Shown: in pieces, positions 35,617 through 45,188 of the stretch
How positions within the stretch are numbered: the first letter of the stretch is position 1
Layout: each line of letters opens with the position of its first letter
Assembly: GCA_017466445.1 (NCBI GenBank)
Contig: JAFTUC010000029.1
Span: forward strand, 186,001 to 250,000
DNA length: 64,000 bases
Origin: Clostridia bacterium
Lineage (GTDB): Bacteria > Bacillota > Clostridia > Oscillospirales > CAG-272
Direction: 5' to 3'
The notes under the pieces: model-generated
Databases searched by the model: none
What the model saw: the letters and a program-made list of their open reading frames with translations, nothing else
What the model was told of the DNA's origin: nothing
Translations under genes and position numbers: made by a program

Positions 35617-37182
35617 GTGAAAAAGATACTTATTGCAGCCATTGTTTTTTTAATTCTTGCTTCTACACTTCTCTCCTGCACCGGTAATAAGGGTGATAAC
35701 TCCGACGGCAAGGACGCCGAAAAGCGCAGTGAAAATATAGCGCTCCTTGAAAAAAAGAGTGATCCGGAGAAGGCAAAATATTTAATAGAGACCTCAAACG
35801 CCTTTTACGAGACGGCAAGCCTCTCGGAGAGCGTTTCTTACGGAAAGCTGATCGGAACATATCAAAGAGAGCATATAACGGTCCATAACGAGGGGAGACT
35901 TCTTGAAATAAAGGAGTCGGCAAACGACAAGACCGGCTTTTCGCACTTAAGGCATGAAAATGTAAAGACGTCAACCAAGTACGGAATGTCCGATCAGATA
36001 GAAGAAGCTTATACCGATATAAGCGGATATATCGACGGATATATGATAATGGGCTCGATACCGGACGAGGAAAGCGGAGACGATCCGATATATCTTAAGA
36101 GTGCATGCACACCCGAGGACTATGAAAGCTTTTTGGAGGAAAGCAGAGAGGATATTCCCGAGCTTGACCACGAAAAGCTAAGGGAGCTTGCCAAGGTCGA
36201 GCTCGGTGAGGATAAGACCTTCTGGACTCTCACGTATGAAAGAGTGACCGAGGATGTTTCAAATGAGCTCACGGCATGGATGAATAAGATCTTCGAGCAT
36301 TTGGACGTCGAATTCAAGCTCGACTCTATAAATATGGTTGCCTCCTACAGTACACTTGATTTTTCCATGAAGGCGATTCGAGCGGAGCTTGTATTCAGCA
36401 CCGAGAGCTCGCACAATTGCAATCTTAAGTTCAGCCTTGTTGAGGAGACCGAGTGCAGACTTCCAAATAAAAACGAAGCAAAGCCGAAGAATTTTGCAAA
36501 GTACAGGGAGACCGGGGATCTCAGAAATATCGCCCGTGCCGAGGATATCATAAAAGACCTCGCCTCCTCAAGCGATCAGCGCCTTGAGCTCCTTAGCGAT
36601 CTCAAAATATCGAATATCAAGTCGGGCGAGGATTTTTTCACCTATAAGGAATCGACCGATATGAGCTACGGCGAGAGAGACGGAAAATATCTCTATATCG
36701 CGAAAGCGTGGATCGAAAGATCGGGCGGCGATTTTTCATCTGTGCTTGTTATATATGACGGCAAGGAGTGCGTAACGGCAATCGACGGAGTCGTGAATCA
36801 GGAAACGGAGCTTGATGACGCTCAGGCGAGGACATTGGTACAGGCCTCGCTCGGACGTATAGTGTTCAACCCCGTGGAGGTCACGGACGTTTCGGTCGAG
36901 AAGAGCGATACGGAAAACAAGATAAGCCTGCAGCTCGCCCTTACGTCCGAGCTCAGGGACGCTATCGGCGCGATGGTAGGCGGTGGTGATATAACGGTCA
37001 AAAGCGATAAGATATCGCTCGTGCTTTCCCTTGACGAAAACGGAGAGATTACCGATATATCTTACGTTGCCGACGTCTTATTTTATCGGAAGGTGAATAC
37101 GCAGAATACCGAGTACAGATTTGCACAGAGCGCAAGCGTGAAAAATATTGGAAAAGCGGATTTTTCGAGATTTTTTGACTGA
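35617..37182 (+). CDS. Unknown lipoprotein
   Basis: 521 residues from a GTG at 35617 with GAAAGGA 7 bases upstream; a GTG at 35599 overlapping the previous stop is less likely. N-terminal signal ends in LLSC, lipobox Cys 21. The rest is acidic, mixed alpha/beta, with several long polar helices and no recognised motif. The C-terminal third (about 400-500) has alternating beta strands (KISLQLALTSEL, DITVKSDKISLVLSLDENG) like a lipoprotein beta-layer domain. Third gene of the tmk operon, followed by a terminator. Function not recognised. Confidence 0.7.
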   Translation: MKKILIAAIVFLILASTLLSCTGNKGDNSDGKDAEKRSENIALLEKKSDPEKAKYLIETSNAFYETASLSESVSYGKLIGTYQREHITVHNEGRLLEIKESANDKTGFSHLRHENVKTSTKYGMSDQIEEAYTDISGYIDGYMIMGSIPDEESGDDPIYLKSACTPEDYESFLEESREDIPELDHEKLRELAKVELGEDKTFWTLTYERVTEDVSNELTAWMNKIFEHLDVEFKLDSINMVASYSTLDFSMKAIRAELVFSTESSHNCNLKFSLVEETECRLPNKNEAKPKNFAKYRETGDLRNIARAEDIIKDLASSSDQRLELLSDLKISNIKSGEDFFTYKESTDMSYGERDGKYLYIAKAWIERSGGDFSSVLVIYDGKECVTAIDGVVNQETELDDAQARTLVQASLGRIVFNPVEVTDVSVEKSDTENKISLQLALTSELRDAIGAMVGGGDITVKSDKISLVLSLDENGEITDISYVADVLFYRKVNTQNTEYRFAQSASVKNIGKADFSRFFD

Positions 37183-37280
37183 AATTAAATAAAAAAAGCA
37201 TCGAAAGAGGCGCCTTCCGTAAAGCGGGTTTTGCCAACAAACAAAATCAAACCCGTAGGGGCGTTATGTGTGTCAAGAGT

Positions 37281-37310
37281 AAAGGCTCTCTCCGGGAGGG
37301 AGCCTTTTTT
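37281..37310 (+). terminator. Terminator after the tmk operon
   Basis: AAAGGCTC / GAGCCTTT with an inner CTC/GAG extension, followed by a T run, 100 bases after the stop. The bases between (37183-37280) hold a GTAGGGGCG word like the dispersed repeats and no gene. Confidence 0.85.
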
Positions 37311-37371
37311 ATGTTCACCTACGATTTGTCAATTTTCCTGACAAGCACTGCATTTGCGGGCACAAATGCAA

Positions 37372-37405
37372 AACACGGCATATCTCTTCCGAGATATGCC
37401 GTGTT
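37372..37405. terminator. Second terminator, facing thrS
   Basis: AACACGGCATATCTC / GAGATATGCCGTGTT (37372-37386 and 37391-37405), 15-base perfect stem. It can stop transcription from both sides. Confidence 0.85.
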
Positions 37406-37450
37406 TTTGAAAACTGTCCTTTAGAGCACAGTACTGTAGTCTGCACGTTT

Positions 37451-39376
37451 TTATCTTGCCTTGGTTCTGATCTCCTCAAGAGCCATATTTATAAAGTCAT
37501 CGACCGGCATAGCGCCCATATCGACTGCCTTTCTGGAGCGGACGGCAACCGTTCCCTCCTCGACCTCCTTTGCTCCGATAACGAGCATATAGGGGATCTT
37601 GGAAAGCTGAGCCTCACGGATCTTATATCCGATCTTCTCGTTTCTCTCGTCGATCTCCGCGCGGATACCGAGCGAGGAGAGCTTATCGTATATAGCCTCT
37701 GCCGTCTCATGCTGCTCGATTCCGATGGGGAGCACCTTGACCTGAACGGGTGCGAGCCAAAGCGGGAACGCACCTGCGTACTTTTCAATAAGAAGCGCGA
37801 GCGTTCGCTCGTAGCATCCGATAGAGGTGCGGTGGATGATATAAGGATTCTTCTTTGCGCCGTCACGGTCAACGTATTCCATTCCGAATTTCTCGGCAAG
37901 CATCTGGTCGATCTGAATGGTTATGAGAGTATCCTCTTTTCCGTGAACGTTCTTGATCTGAATATCGAGCTTCGGACCGTAGAACGCCGCCTCACCGATT
38001 CCGATCTTATAGGGGATCTCAAGGTGATCGAGTATCTTCTTCATGATGCCCTGAGCCTCGTCCCACTGCTCGTCGGTACCAATATATTTTGCTCTGTCGG
38101 CGGGATCCCACTGCGAGAAGCGGTAGGAAACGTCCTCGTAAAGCCCGAGTGTCTTGAGCATATATATAGCAAGCTCAAGGCAGCCTCTGAACTCGTCCTC
38201 GAGCTGCTCAGGCGTACACATAAGGTGTCCCTCGGAGATCGTAAACTGACGGACACGGATAAGTCCGTGCATCTCACCCGAAGCCTCGTTTCTGAAGAGA
38301 GTTGAGGTCTCGTTGTAGCGCAGTGGGAGGTCTCTGTAGGATCTTCCCTTATTAAGATAAGCCTGATACTGGAAGGGGCAGGTCATAGGACGAAGTGCCA
38401 TGCACTCCTTGTCCTCGGGATCGCCAAGCACGAACATTCCGTCAAGATAGTGATCCCAGTGTCCCGAGACCTTATAAAGATCGGACTTCGCCATATACGG
38501 AGTCTTGGTAAGCTGCCATCCGCGTCTTTGCTCCTCATCCTCAACGAATCTCTGAAGAGTCTGGATCATTCTTGCGCCCTTGGGGAGCATTATGGGAAGT
38601 CCCTGACCGATAAGATCGGAGGTAGTGAAGAGCTCAAGCTCTCTTCCGAGCTTGTTGTGGTCACGCTTTCTTGCTTCCTCTACGCGAGCGATATATTCCT
38701 CCATATCCGCCTTGTTCGGATATGCGATACCGTAAACTCTCTGGAGCATCTTGTTTTCAGCCTTGCCCTCCCAATAAGCACCCGTGCACTGGGTGAGCTT
38801 GAACGCCTTGATAGCGCCTGTGCTGAAGAGGTGCGGTCCTGCGCAAAGATCGACGAACTCGCCCTGACGGTAGAAGGAGATATCCTCGCCCTCGGGGATC
38901 CTTGCGATAAGGAGCACCTTATAAGGCTCGTTTCTTTCTTCCATAAGCTTTATAGCCTCGTCTCTGGGGAGAAGGAATCTTTCGAGCTTGATATTTTCCT
39001 TTACGATCTTCTTCATCTCGCCCTCAATGCTTGCGAGCATCTCGGGAGTAAAGGGAACATCGCTATCAAAATCGTAATAAAATCCGTCCTCTATCGAGGG
39101 ACCGATCGTAAGCTTTACCTCGGGATAAAGTCTCTTTACCGCCTGAGCCATAACGTGAGATGCGGTATGACGGAAAATATCCCTTCCCTCGCTATCCTCA
39201 AACGTAAGCGGAACGATCTCCGCATCAGCGCCGAGAAGAGCTGTAAGCTCGCAGACCTCTCCGTTGACCTTTGCCGCGAGCACCTTATTGCTTGAAGCCT
39301 CCGCGGCTCTGAGTACCTCGTAAACGCTCACCGGAGCGTCGAGCTCGATCTCTTTGTCCAAAATCTTGAATTTCAT
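37451..39376 (-). CDS. thrS: Threonyl-tRNA synthetase
   Basis: 641 residues from the ATG at 39376 (AGGAGA upstream); longer reading upstream runs into the T-box leader and is not translated. Class II synthetase charging tRNA-Thr. TGS domain at the N-terminus (MKFKILDKEIELDAPVSVYE), editing domain with HTASHVMAQAVKRLYP, catalytic core with zinc ligand region (MTCPFQYQAYLNKG and RYNETSTLFRNEASGEMHGLIRVRQ), and the C-terminal anticodon domain. Normal length. Controlled by a T-box leader directly upstream. Confidence 0.97.
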   Translation of the reverse strand: MKFKILDKEIELDAPVSVYEVLRAAEASSNKVLAAKVNGEVCELTALLGADAEIVPLTFEDSEGRDIFRHTASHVMAQAVKRLYPEVKLTIGPSIEDGFYYDFDSDVPFTPEMLASIEGEMKKIVKENIKLERFLLPRDEAIKLMEERNEPYKVLLIARIPEGEDISFYRQGEFVDLCAGPHLFSTGAIKAFKLTQCTGAYWEGKAENKMLQRVYGIAYPNKADMEEYIARVEEARKRDHNKLGRELELFTTSDLIGQGLPIMLPKGARMIQTLQRFVEDEEQRRGWQLTKTPYMAKSDLYKVSGHWDHYLDGMFVLGDPEDKECMALRPMTCPFQYQAYLNKGRSYRDLPLRYNETSTLFRNEASGEMHGLIRVRQFTISEGHLMCTPEQLEDEFRGCLELAIYMLKTLGLYEDVSYRFSQWDPADRAKYIGTDEQWDEAQGIMKKILDHLEIPYKIGIGEAAFYGPKLDIQIKNVHGKEDTLITIQIDQMLAEKFGMEYVDRDGAKKNPYIIHRTSIGCYERTLALLIEKYAGAFPLWLAPVQVKVLPIGIEQHETAEAIYDKLSSLGIRAEIDERNEKIGYKIREAQLSKIPYMLVIGAKEVEEGTVAVRSRKAVDMGAMPVDDFINMALEEIRTKAR

Positions 39377-39421
39377 CTTTTTTCTCCTATCTGTATATCT
39401 TTTATTTACTGAAAAAAATAA

Positions 39422-39624
39422 ACCCCGGACAAAATTGTCCGGGGTGTGGATACATCTTCCGCACGGTTCCACCCGAGCTTTAACTCTTGAATATTCTGAT
39501 CTTGAGGGCAAAAGGTGGTAGCGAGGAGGTCCCGACACCGTCTTTTCAGCTTCCGACGGCTCTCTATGGAGGGGATTGTTTCCGCGTGTTTGTCCCTTTG
39601 TCTTCCGCAAAAGCGGAAAATCTC
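39422..39624 (-). promoter_or_regulatory. T-box riboswitch of thrS
   Basis: The leader RNA holds the T-box core GGGTGGAACCGTGCGG (39459-39474, minus strand) and then a terminator ACCCCGGACA / TGTCCGGGGT (39422-39431 and 39436-39445) with a T run. Uncharged tRNA-Thr would favour the antiterminator and allow thrS expression. Candidate ACC specifier at 39514-39519, not proven. Confidence 0.85.
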
Positions 39625-39630
39625 ATTCAT

Positions 39631-39658
39631 ATTATACGCCAAATTTTTATTTTGTCAA
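39631..39658 (-). promoter_or_regulatory. Promoter of the T-box-thrS unit
   Basis: TTGACA (39653-39658) and TATAAT (39631-39636), 16-base spacer. Confidence 0.85.
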
Positions 39659-39689
39659 GAGGGTACTTGATTTTTTTCGTTTTGCACGG

Positions 39690-40409
39690 TCAAAGTCTTG
39701 CCGCAGCGTCCTTATCAAGGAAGATATGAACGTCGGGATGGAGCTGAAGCACAGAAGCGGGGCATTCGGGGGTGATATCTCCGTTTACCATATTAAATAT
39801 AGCGTCCTGCTTACTGCTTCCGGTCGCAACCATGATTATCTTCTTGGATCTCATTATGGAAACGGTTCCCATTGTGAGAGCGAAGTGAGGCATGGGATTT
39901 TCGTCGAAATAGATCGAGTTTGCATCGATAGTGCTATCTGTAAGAGCAACTCTGAAGGATCCCTTAGTGAACTTATCCGACGGCTCGTTAAATCCGATAT
40001 GAGCGTTTCTTCCGACTCCGAGGATCTGGATATCTATCTTCTTTTCATCGATAAGGCTATCGTATCTTACGCACTCCTTTTCGGGATCCTCGGCATTTCC
40101 GTTAAGGAAGTTCACCTTTTCCTCGTTTACGTCAATGTGATCGAAAAGATTCTCGTGCATAAAGGTGTAGTAGCTGTTCTTATCGCTCTTCGGGAGATCG
40201 CAGTACTCGTCAAGATTGAAGGTGGTTATGTCCTTAAAGCTCACTCTTCCTTCGTTATACGCATTAATGAGGCTCTTATAGGTAGGAACGGGAGACGCAC
40301 CCGTAGCGAATCCGAGCACCGAATCGGGCTTTTCGTTTACCTGCTCCACGATCATATCGGCGATCGCCTTTCCGATCTGCTCTGCATTGTCAAAAATATG
40401 AATAATCAT
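39690..40409 (-). CDS. nagB: Glucosamine-6-phosphate deaminase
   Basis: 239 residues, close to NagB of Firmicutes. Converts glucosamine 6-phosphate to fructose 6-phosphate and ammonia. LGFATGASPVPTYKSLI near residue 36, FNLDEYCDLPKSDKNSYYTFM near 64, and GVGRNAHIGFNEPSDKF are the family motifs, with the catalytic Asp and His. The N-terminus MIIHIFDNAEQIG is typical. It follows mutL by 52 bases with SD CGGAGGT. Its neighbours do not use amino sugars; it is probably the last gene of the mut operon. Confidence 0.95.
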   Translation of the reverse strand: MIIHIFDNAEQIGKAIADMIVEQVNEKPDSVLGFATGASPVPTYKSLINAYNEGRVSFKDITTFNLDEYCDLPKSDKNSYYTFMHENLFDHIDVNEEKVNFLNGNAEDPEKECVRYDSLIDEKKIDIQILGVGRNAHIGFNEPSDKFTKGSFRVALTDSTIDANSIYFDENPMPHFALTMGTVSIMRSKKIIMVATGSSKQDAIFNMVNGDITPECPASVLQLHPDVHIFLDKDAAARL

Positions 40410-40461
40410 CTTATACCTCCGGGAAAATTATTATTTTTTATTTGTTTTTTGTATCATTGTA

Positions 40462-42498
40462 TCAGGTACGCTTGAAGCGTTTTTCAAGCTCGGACGCCGT
40501 GAGCTCGAACGTGCATGGACGTCCGTGAGGGCAATATTTTATATCGGGGATCTCGAAAAGGCGGTCGACTATCCAGCGTGTATTCGTTTCGTTATCGACG
40601 ATTCCTGCCTTCATTGCCGCCTTACAGGACGCCTGATAAAGAGCCCTCTCAAATACGGTCGCGGCAGTTACGTCTCCTCTTCCCGTTCCCGACGCAAGCT
40701 GTCCGAGCGCTGTAACGAAAAGATCTCTTGCCTCCTCGATATCGACAAGCGACGGAATACGGCTTATTACCGCCGTTTTGTTCCGATCGTTTATCACGTA
40801 GTCAAAGCCGAGCGCCTTTATCTCGTCCGAAAACTCAAGCAAAGCGGCGAGCTCCTCGCTTCCGAGTCCGATCTCCTCGGGTATCATAAGAAGCTGAGAA
40901 TGCTTTTCGCTCTTATCAAGGATCCTTCTCATGTCCTCAAAAAGTATCCTTTCGTGGGCAGCGTGCTTATCGACTACAAGTACCTTTCCACTATACTCGA
41001 CAAATATATACGCATTGAGTGCCGTTCCGAGTATCTTATACTGCTTTGCGCTGTCTTTATTCGTGACCTGCTTTTCGGTCATATCCGAAAGACTGAACAG
41101 GAAAGCGCCGTTTTCGTTCCCGCCGCCGTTATTTATCGGATCGGGACTTTTCTGTATCTCGCTTTCCTCACAAGCGTCCGATATCTCGGAGCTTGTGTCC
41201 CGATCTATCTTCGGAACTTGAAAATCATCCGACGCTCCGAAGGAAATATTCAGAAAATCGAGCGGCGAGCTCTTATTTTCTTCTCTTTCCGTATTATCTG
41301 AGATCGGCATCTGCGCGGATATTTCCTTTGTCTCCGCTTTTTCTCTTAAAGCTATATCCTCACCGTCGGAAAAGACGGTCTGCTGCTCGGTTTTCGGCTT
41401 TCCGTCCGAGGCGATGCGGTCATATATCGGAACGAATGCATTGACGGCGTCGTATTTTTCGGACGTAACGTGTCTCGGCTGAAGCTGAACGTCAAGCTCG
41501 GGATCGAGCCTATAGTTCATAAGCGCATTTTTGACGGCACAGTAGACCGCGTCGAATATCGACCTGTCGTTTGAAAACTTCACCTCAAGCTTGGTCGGAT
41601 GGACGTTAACGTCGACGAAGGCGGGGTGTATATAGATATACAGCACTCCGCAAGGAAATTTTGAGCTCTCAAGATAGGAATCGAACGCCTGCTCAAGAGC
41701 GGCGCAGACCGTTCTGCTCTTTATATATCTTCCGTTTATGAAAAATATCTGATAATTTCGGTTGGCGCGCACGTTTTCGGGCAGACCGACGTATCCGCCG
41801 ACCTCGATGCCCTCGGTCATCGAGCTGACCTGCGCGAGCTTTGAAGTGAAATCCTTTCCGAAGACCGCACGGAGTGCGCTCAGGATATTTCCGTCCCCCG
41901 GTGTCTTGAATTTCTGCACCGAATCGGATATAAGGCTTATCGAAACGTCGGGACGTGCGAGCGCCTGCTTTTCGACTGCGGAGGCTATCGCCATACCCTC
42001 GGTGACGTCTCTTTTTAGAAACTTTCTGCGTGCCGGAACGTTTGAAAAGAGCTCCTCGACGATGATCGTAGTTCCCTTTCGTCCGCCGCTATCGGTAATA
42101 TCGGTAACCTTGCCGAATTCGGAGATAAGCAGGGTCCCGACCTCGTCGCACTCCCTTTTTGTCATTATCCTGACCCTTGAGACCGACGAGATAGCAGCAA
42201 GTGCCTCTCCTCTGAAGCCGAGCGTCGTTATCGAATCGAGATCGGACGCCTTCGAGATCTTGCTCGTCGCGTGTCTCTTCAGCGCTATCGGAAGATCCTC
42301 GCGCGATATTCCGCATCCGTTATCGGTAACTCTTATAAATGAGACTCCTCCGTGCTTTATCTCCACGATTATCTCGGTGGCTCCCGCATCGATAGAATTC
42401 TCGACGAGCTCCTTGACTGCGGACGCAGGTCGGTCAACGACCTCGCCTGCGGCAATAAGGTTTGCCACCTGAAAATCGAGCTGATTTATTATTCCCAT
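40462..42498 (-). CDS. mutL: DNA mismatch repair protein MutL
   Basis: 678 residues. N-terminal GHKL ATPase (IAAGEVVDRPASAVKELVENSIDAGA, DNGCGISREDL, TLGFRGEALAAIS), a variable acidic linker (about 340-460), and a C-terminal dimerisation domain with the nicking endonuclease motif DKHAAHERILFEDM (usually DQHAAxER) and CPHGRP. The endonuclease motif fits organisms that lack MutH. 26 bases after mutS. It binds MutS at mismatches and directs strand removal. Confidence 0.97.
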   Translation of the reverse strand: MGIINQLDFQVANLIAAGEVVDRPASAVKELVENSIDAGATEIIVEIKHGGVSFIRVTDNGCGISREDLPIALKRHATSKISKASDLDSITTLGFRGEALAAISSVSRVRIMTKRECDEVGTLLISEFGKVTDITDSGGRKGTTIIVEELFSNVPARRKFLKRDVTEGMAIASAVEKQALARPDVSISLISDSVQKFKTPGDGNILSALRAVFGKDFTSKLAQVSSMTEGIEVGGYVGLPENVRANRNYQIFFINGRYIKSRTVCAALEQAFDSYLESSKFPCGVLYIYIHPAFVDVNVHPTKLEVKFSNDRSIFDAVYCAVKNALMNYRLDPELDVQLQPRHVTSEKYDAVNAFVPIYDRIASDGKPKTEQQTVFSDGEDIALREKAETKEISAQMPISDNTEREENKSSPLDFLNISFGASDDFQVPKIDRDTSSEISDACEESEIQKSPDPINNGGGNENGAFLFSLSDMTEKQVTNKDSAKQYKILGTALNAYIFVEYSGKVLVVDKHAAHERILFEDMRRILDKSEKHSQLLMIPEEIGLGSEELAALLEFSDEIKALGFDYVINDRNKTAVISRIPSLVDIEEARDLFVTALGQLASGTGRGDVTAATVFERALYQASCKAAMKAGIVDNETNTRWIVDRLFEIPDIKYCPHGRPCTFELTASELEKRFKRT

Positions 42499-42524
42499 TT
42501 ATGACAAACCCCTTTCTCTACACC

Positions 42525-45110
42525 TTAAAGCATTTTTTTGAGTTCCCAAACGAGATTTAACGCCTCTATGGGAGTGAGTGTTTCAACGTCGGTCTTACGA
42601 AGCTTTTCAGCGATCTCCTTTTCGATATAGTCGTCTATCGAGAATGATTCAAGACCTCTGTCGGCATTCTTCTTATGAGTCTGCGGCTTTTCGCTTTCCG
42701 ACTCTATCTTGGCAAGGATCTCCTTTGCCCTTTTTACTATCTCACCGGGTACTCCGGCAAGCTGTGCGACCTCTATTCCGTAGCTATCGTCCGCCGCGCC
42801 TCTGACTATCTTGCGAAGGAAGACTATTCCCTTCTCCTTTTTTCTCGCGGTTATCGAATAATTCACAATACCGTCGTTTGTCGATTCAAGCTCGGTAAGC
42901 TCATGATAGTGCGTCGCGAAAAGAGTTCTCGCGCCTATTTTCTTACCTGCAGTATATTCAGCGACCGCACGGGCAATGCTCATTCCGTCGAAGGTGGAGG
43001 TTCCTCTTCCTATCTCATCATATATTATGAGGCTTCTTCTTGTTGCGTGCTTCAGTATATATGCGACCTCGCTCATCTCGAGCATAAAGGTGGACTGACC
43101 TCTTGCGAGATCGTCCGACGCTCCTATCCTTGTAAAAAGCTTATCGACGATACCGATACGGGCATCCCTTGCAGGCACGAAGGATCCGATCTGAGCCATA
43201 ACGCACATAATAGCGACCTGACGCATATACGTCGATTTACCCGCCATATTCGGTCCGGTTATCATAAGAAGCCGCGACGATGCCGTATCCGTGTAGGTGT
43301 CGTTCGGAACGAAGACCTCGCCGTCGGAAAGGAATTTCTCGACCACGGGATGGCGTCCGTCCTTTATATCGATGACCTCGCTCACGTCGACCTCGGGACA
43401 AACGTACGAATTTTCGTACGCGACCTGAGCAAGCGAGCGGTAAACGTCGGTCTCCGCTATAATATCGGCGCTTCTTTGTATTCTCTTGACGTTATCCGAA
43501 AGAAGCTCGCGCAGCTTTGTGAAAAGCTCGTATTCTATCGCGTTTATCTTATCGGTAGCGCCGAGAATAGTCGCCTCGAGCTGCTTCAGCTCATCGGTTA
43601 TATATCTTTCGCCGGTGGAAAGGGTCTGCTTTCTTATATATCTCTCGGGAACGTCGGCAAGACTCGATTTTGAGACCTCTATAGAATATCCGAAGACTCG
43701 GTTGTAGCTTATCTTCATATTCTTGATGCCGGTCTTCTCTTTTTCCTCTTCCTCGAGCTTGTCGAGATATTTCTTTCCGTTATGAAGTATATCTCTTATT
43801 CTGTCGAGCTCACTGTTGACACCGTCCGAGATAAATCCGCCCTCTCTTACCGAGAATGGAGGATCATCCACTATTGAGGTATCGATCACCTTATATATGT
43901 CCTCCAGCGTATCGAGATTTTCTCCGAGTTCGGAAAGCTTTTTCGATTTGCAGAGCGAAAGAGTCTTCTTTATTTCGGGAAGACGTCCGATCGTATTGGC
44001 GATAGCCCGCATGTCCTTGGCGTTTGCGCTTCCGTAAACGACCCGTGTCATAAGCCGCTCAAGGTCGAGCATTCCGCGAAGCTGCTCGGAAAGATCGTCT
44101 CTGATTATAAATTCGTCAAAAAGCTCTTTGACCGCGCCCTGTCTGTCGACTATGGCGTTTGAGTTTATAAGCGGCTGCTCGATCCATTTGCGAAGCATTC
44201 TCGCTCCGAGCGAGGTATGGGTCTTATCGAGCACCCAAAGAAGTGTTCCCTTCTTTTCCTTCGTTCGCATAGTCTCGCAAAGCTCAAGATTTCTTCTTGT
44301 GGATGCGTCTATCTCAAGATACTGTCCGCACGAATATATCTCTGGCTTTTTAAAGTACGATATATCTATCTTCTGTGTCTCGCTTATGTAAGCGCAGAGC
44401 GCGCCTATCGCGCAAACTACCTCGACCTCACAGTCGGCTATCTCGTCATCTGTCATTTTAAGACCCGAGATAAGCATCTTACGGCATCTTGCAGCCTCGA
44501 AGCTTTCGACGTCGGTCGGGCTGAAGAAGATGTTCATTTTATTTTTAAGGATGCTGTAAAGCTCGCTTCCCTGATCAAGCGGTGTATTTGCGATAAGCTC
44601 CCTCGGCATACAGACCGAAAGCTCGCTTATTATCGACGTCTTATAGTCCTTGATAAAGGTAGCGCGAAGCTCGCCCGTTGAAACGTCCGCAAAGCAGAGC
44701 GCGGCGTCCTTTCCGCTGATGCAGACAGACGCAAGGTAATTGTTTTTCCCCTCGGGGAGCTGATCGGTATCGGTCACCGTTCCGGGAGTTATTATTCTCA
44801 CAACGTCTCGCTTTACAAGTCCCTTCGTAGTGGCGGGATCCTCGGTCTGCTCACAAATGACCACCCTATATCCGCGCTCGACGAGCTTTCCTATATACGT
44901 GTCCGCGCTGTGATAAGGAACTCCGCACATCGGAGCGCGCTCCACGTCACCGCAAAGCTTACCCGTCAGCGTGAGACCGAGCTCTCTTGACACGAGCTTT
45001 GCGTCATCGTAGAACATCTCGTAAAAGTCCCCGAGTCTGAAAAAGAGTATCGAGTCCTCGTGCTGTCCCTTTATTTGCAGATATTGTTGCATCATCGGCG
45101 AAAGTGCCAT
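42525..45110 (-). CDS. mutS: DNA mismatch repair protein MutS
   Basis: 861 residues, full length for MutS1. Mismatch-binding domain with the F-x-E clamp (FRLGDFYEMFYDDA near residue 25), connector and clamp domains, then the ATPase domain with Walker A TGPNMAGKSTYMRQ near 616 and FATHYHELTEL near 720. The C-terminal helices end EALNLVWELKKML. Recognises base mispairs and small loops. Between the YlbF-family gene and mutL. Confidence 0.98.
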   Translation of the reverse strand: MALSPMMQQYLQIKGQHEDSILFFRLGDFYEMFYDDAKLVSRELGLTLTGKLCGDVERAPMCGVPYHSADTYIGKLVERGYRVVICEQTEDPATTKGLVKRDVVRIITPGTVTDTDQLPEGKNNYLASVCISGKDAALCFADVSTGELRATFIKDYKTSIISELSVCMPRELIANTPLDQGSELYSILKNKMNIFFSPTDVESFEAARCRKMLISGLKMTDDEIADCEVEVVCAIGALCAYISETQKIDISYFKKPEIYSCGQYLEIDASTRRNLELCETMRTKEKKGTLLWVLDKTHTSLGARMLRKWIEQPLINSNAIVDRQGAVKELFDEFIIRDDLSEQLRGMLDLERLMTRVVYGSANAKDMRAIANTIGRLPEIKKTLSLCKSKKLSELGENLDTLEDIYKVIDTSIVDDPPFSVREGGFISDGVNSELDRIRDILHNGKKYLDKLEEEEKEKTGIKNMKISYNRVFGYSIEVSKSSLADVPERYIRKQTLSTGERYITDELKQLEATILGATDKINAIEYELFTKLRELLSDNVKRIQRSADIIAETDVYRSLAQVAYENSYVCPEVDVSEVIDIKDGRHPVVEKFLSDGEVFVPNDTYTDTASSRLLMITGPNMAGKSTYMRQVAIMCVMAQIGSFVPARDARIGIVDKLFTRIGASDDLARGQSTFMLEMSEVAYILKHATRRSLIIYDEIGRGTSTFDGMSIARAVAEYTAGKKIGARTLFATHYHELTELESTNDGIVNYSITARKKEKGIVFLRKIVRGAADDSYGIEVAQLAGVPGEIVKRAKEILAKIESESEKPQTHKKNADRGLESFSIDDYIEKEIAEKLRKTDVETLTPIEALNLVWELKKML

Positions 45111-45188
45111 CTTAACGTCCTCTTTTCTGTTTCGGGATCAGAATGATCCCCGTGCAAGAAGTTTTTTAGTAGAAAATTCTCGGTAATA

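Noticed and set aside
39377-39610. N-terminal extension of ThrS to 39610
   Set aside because: The extra codons translate the T-box leader; MKFKILDKE at 39376 with AGGAGA upstream is the family N-terminus.
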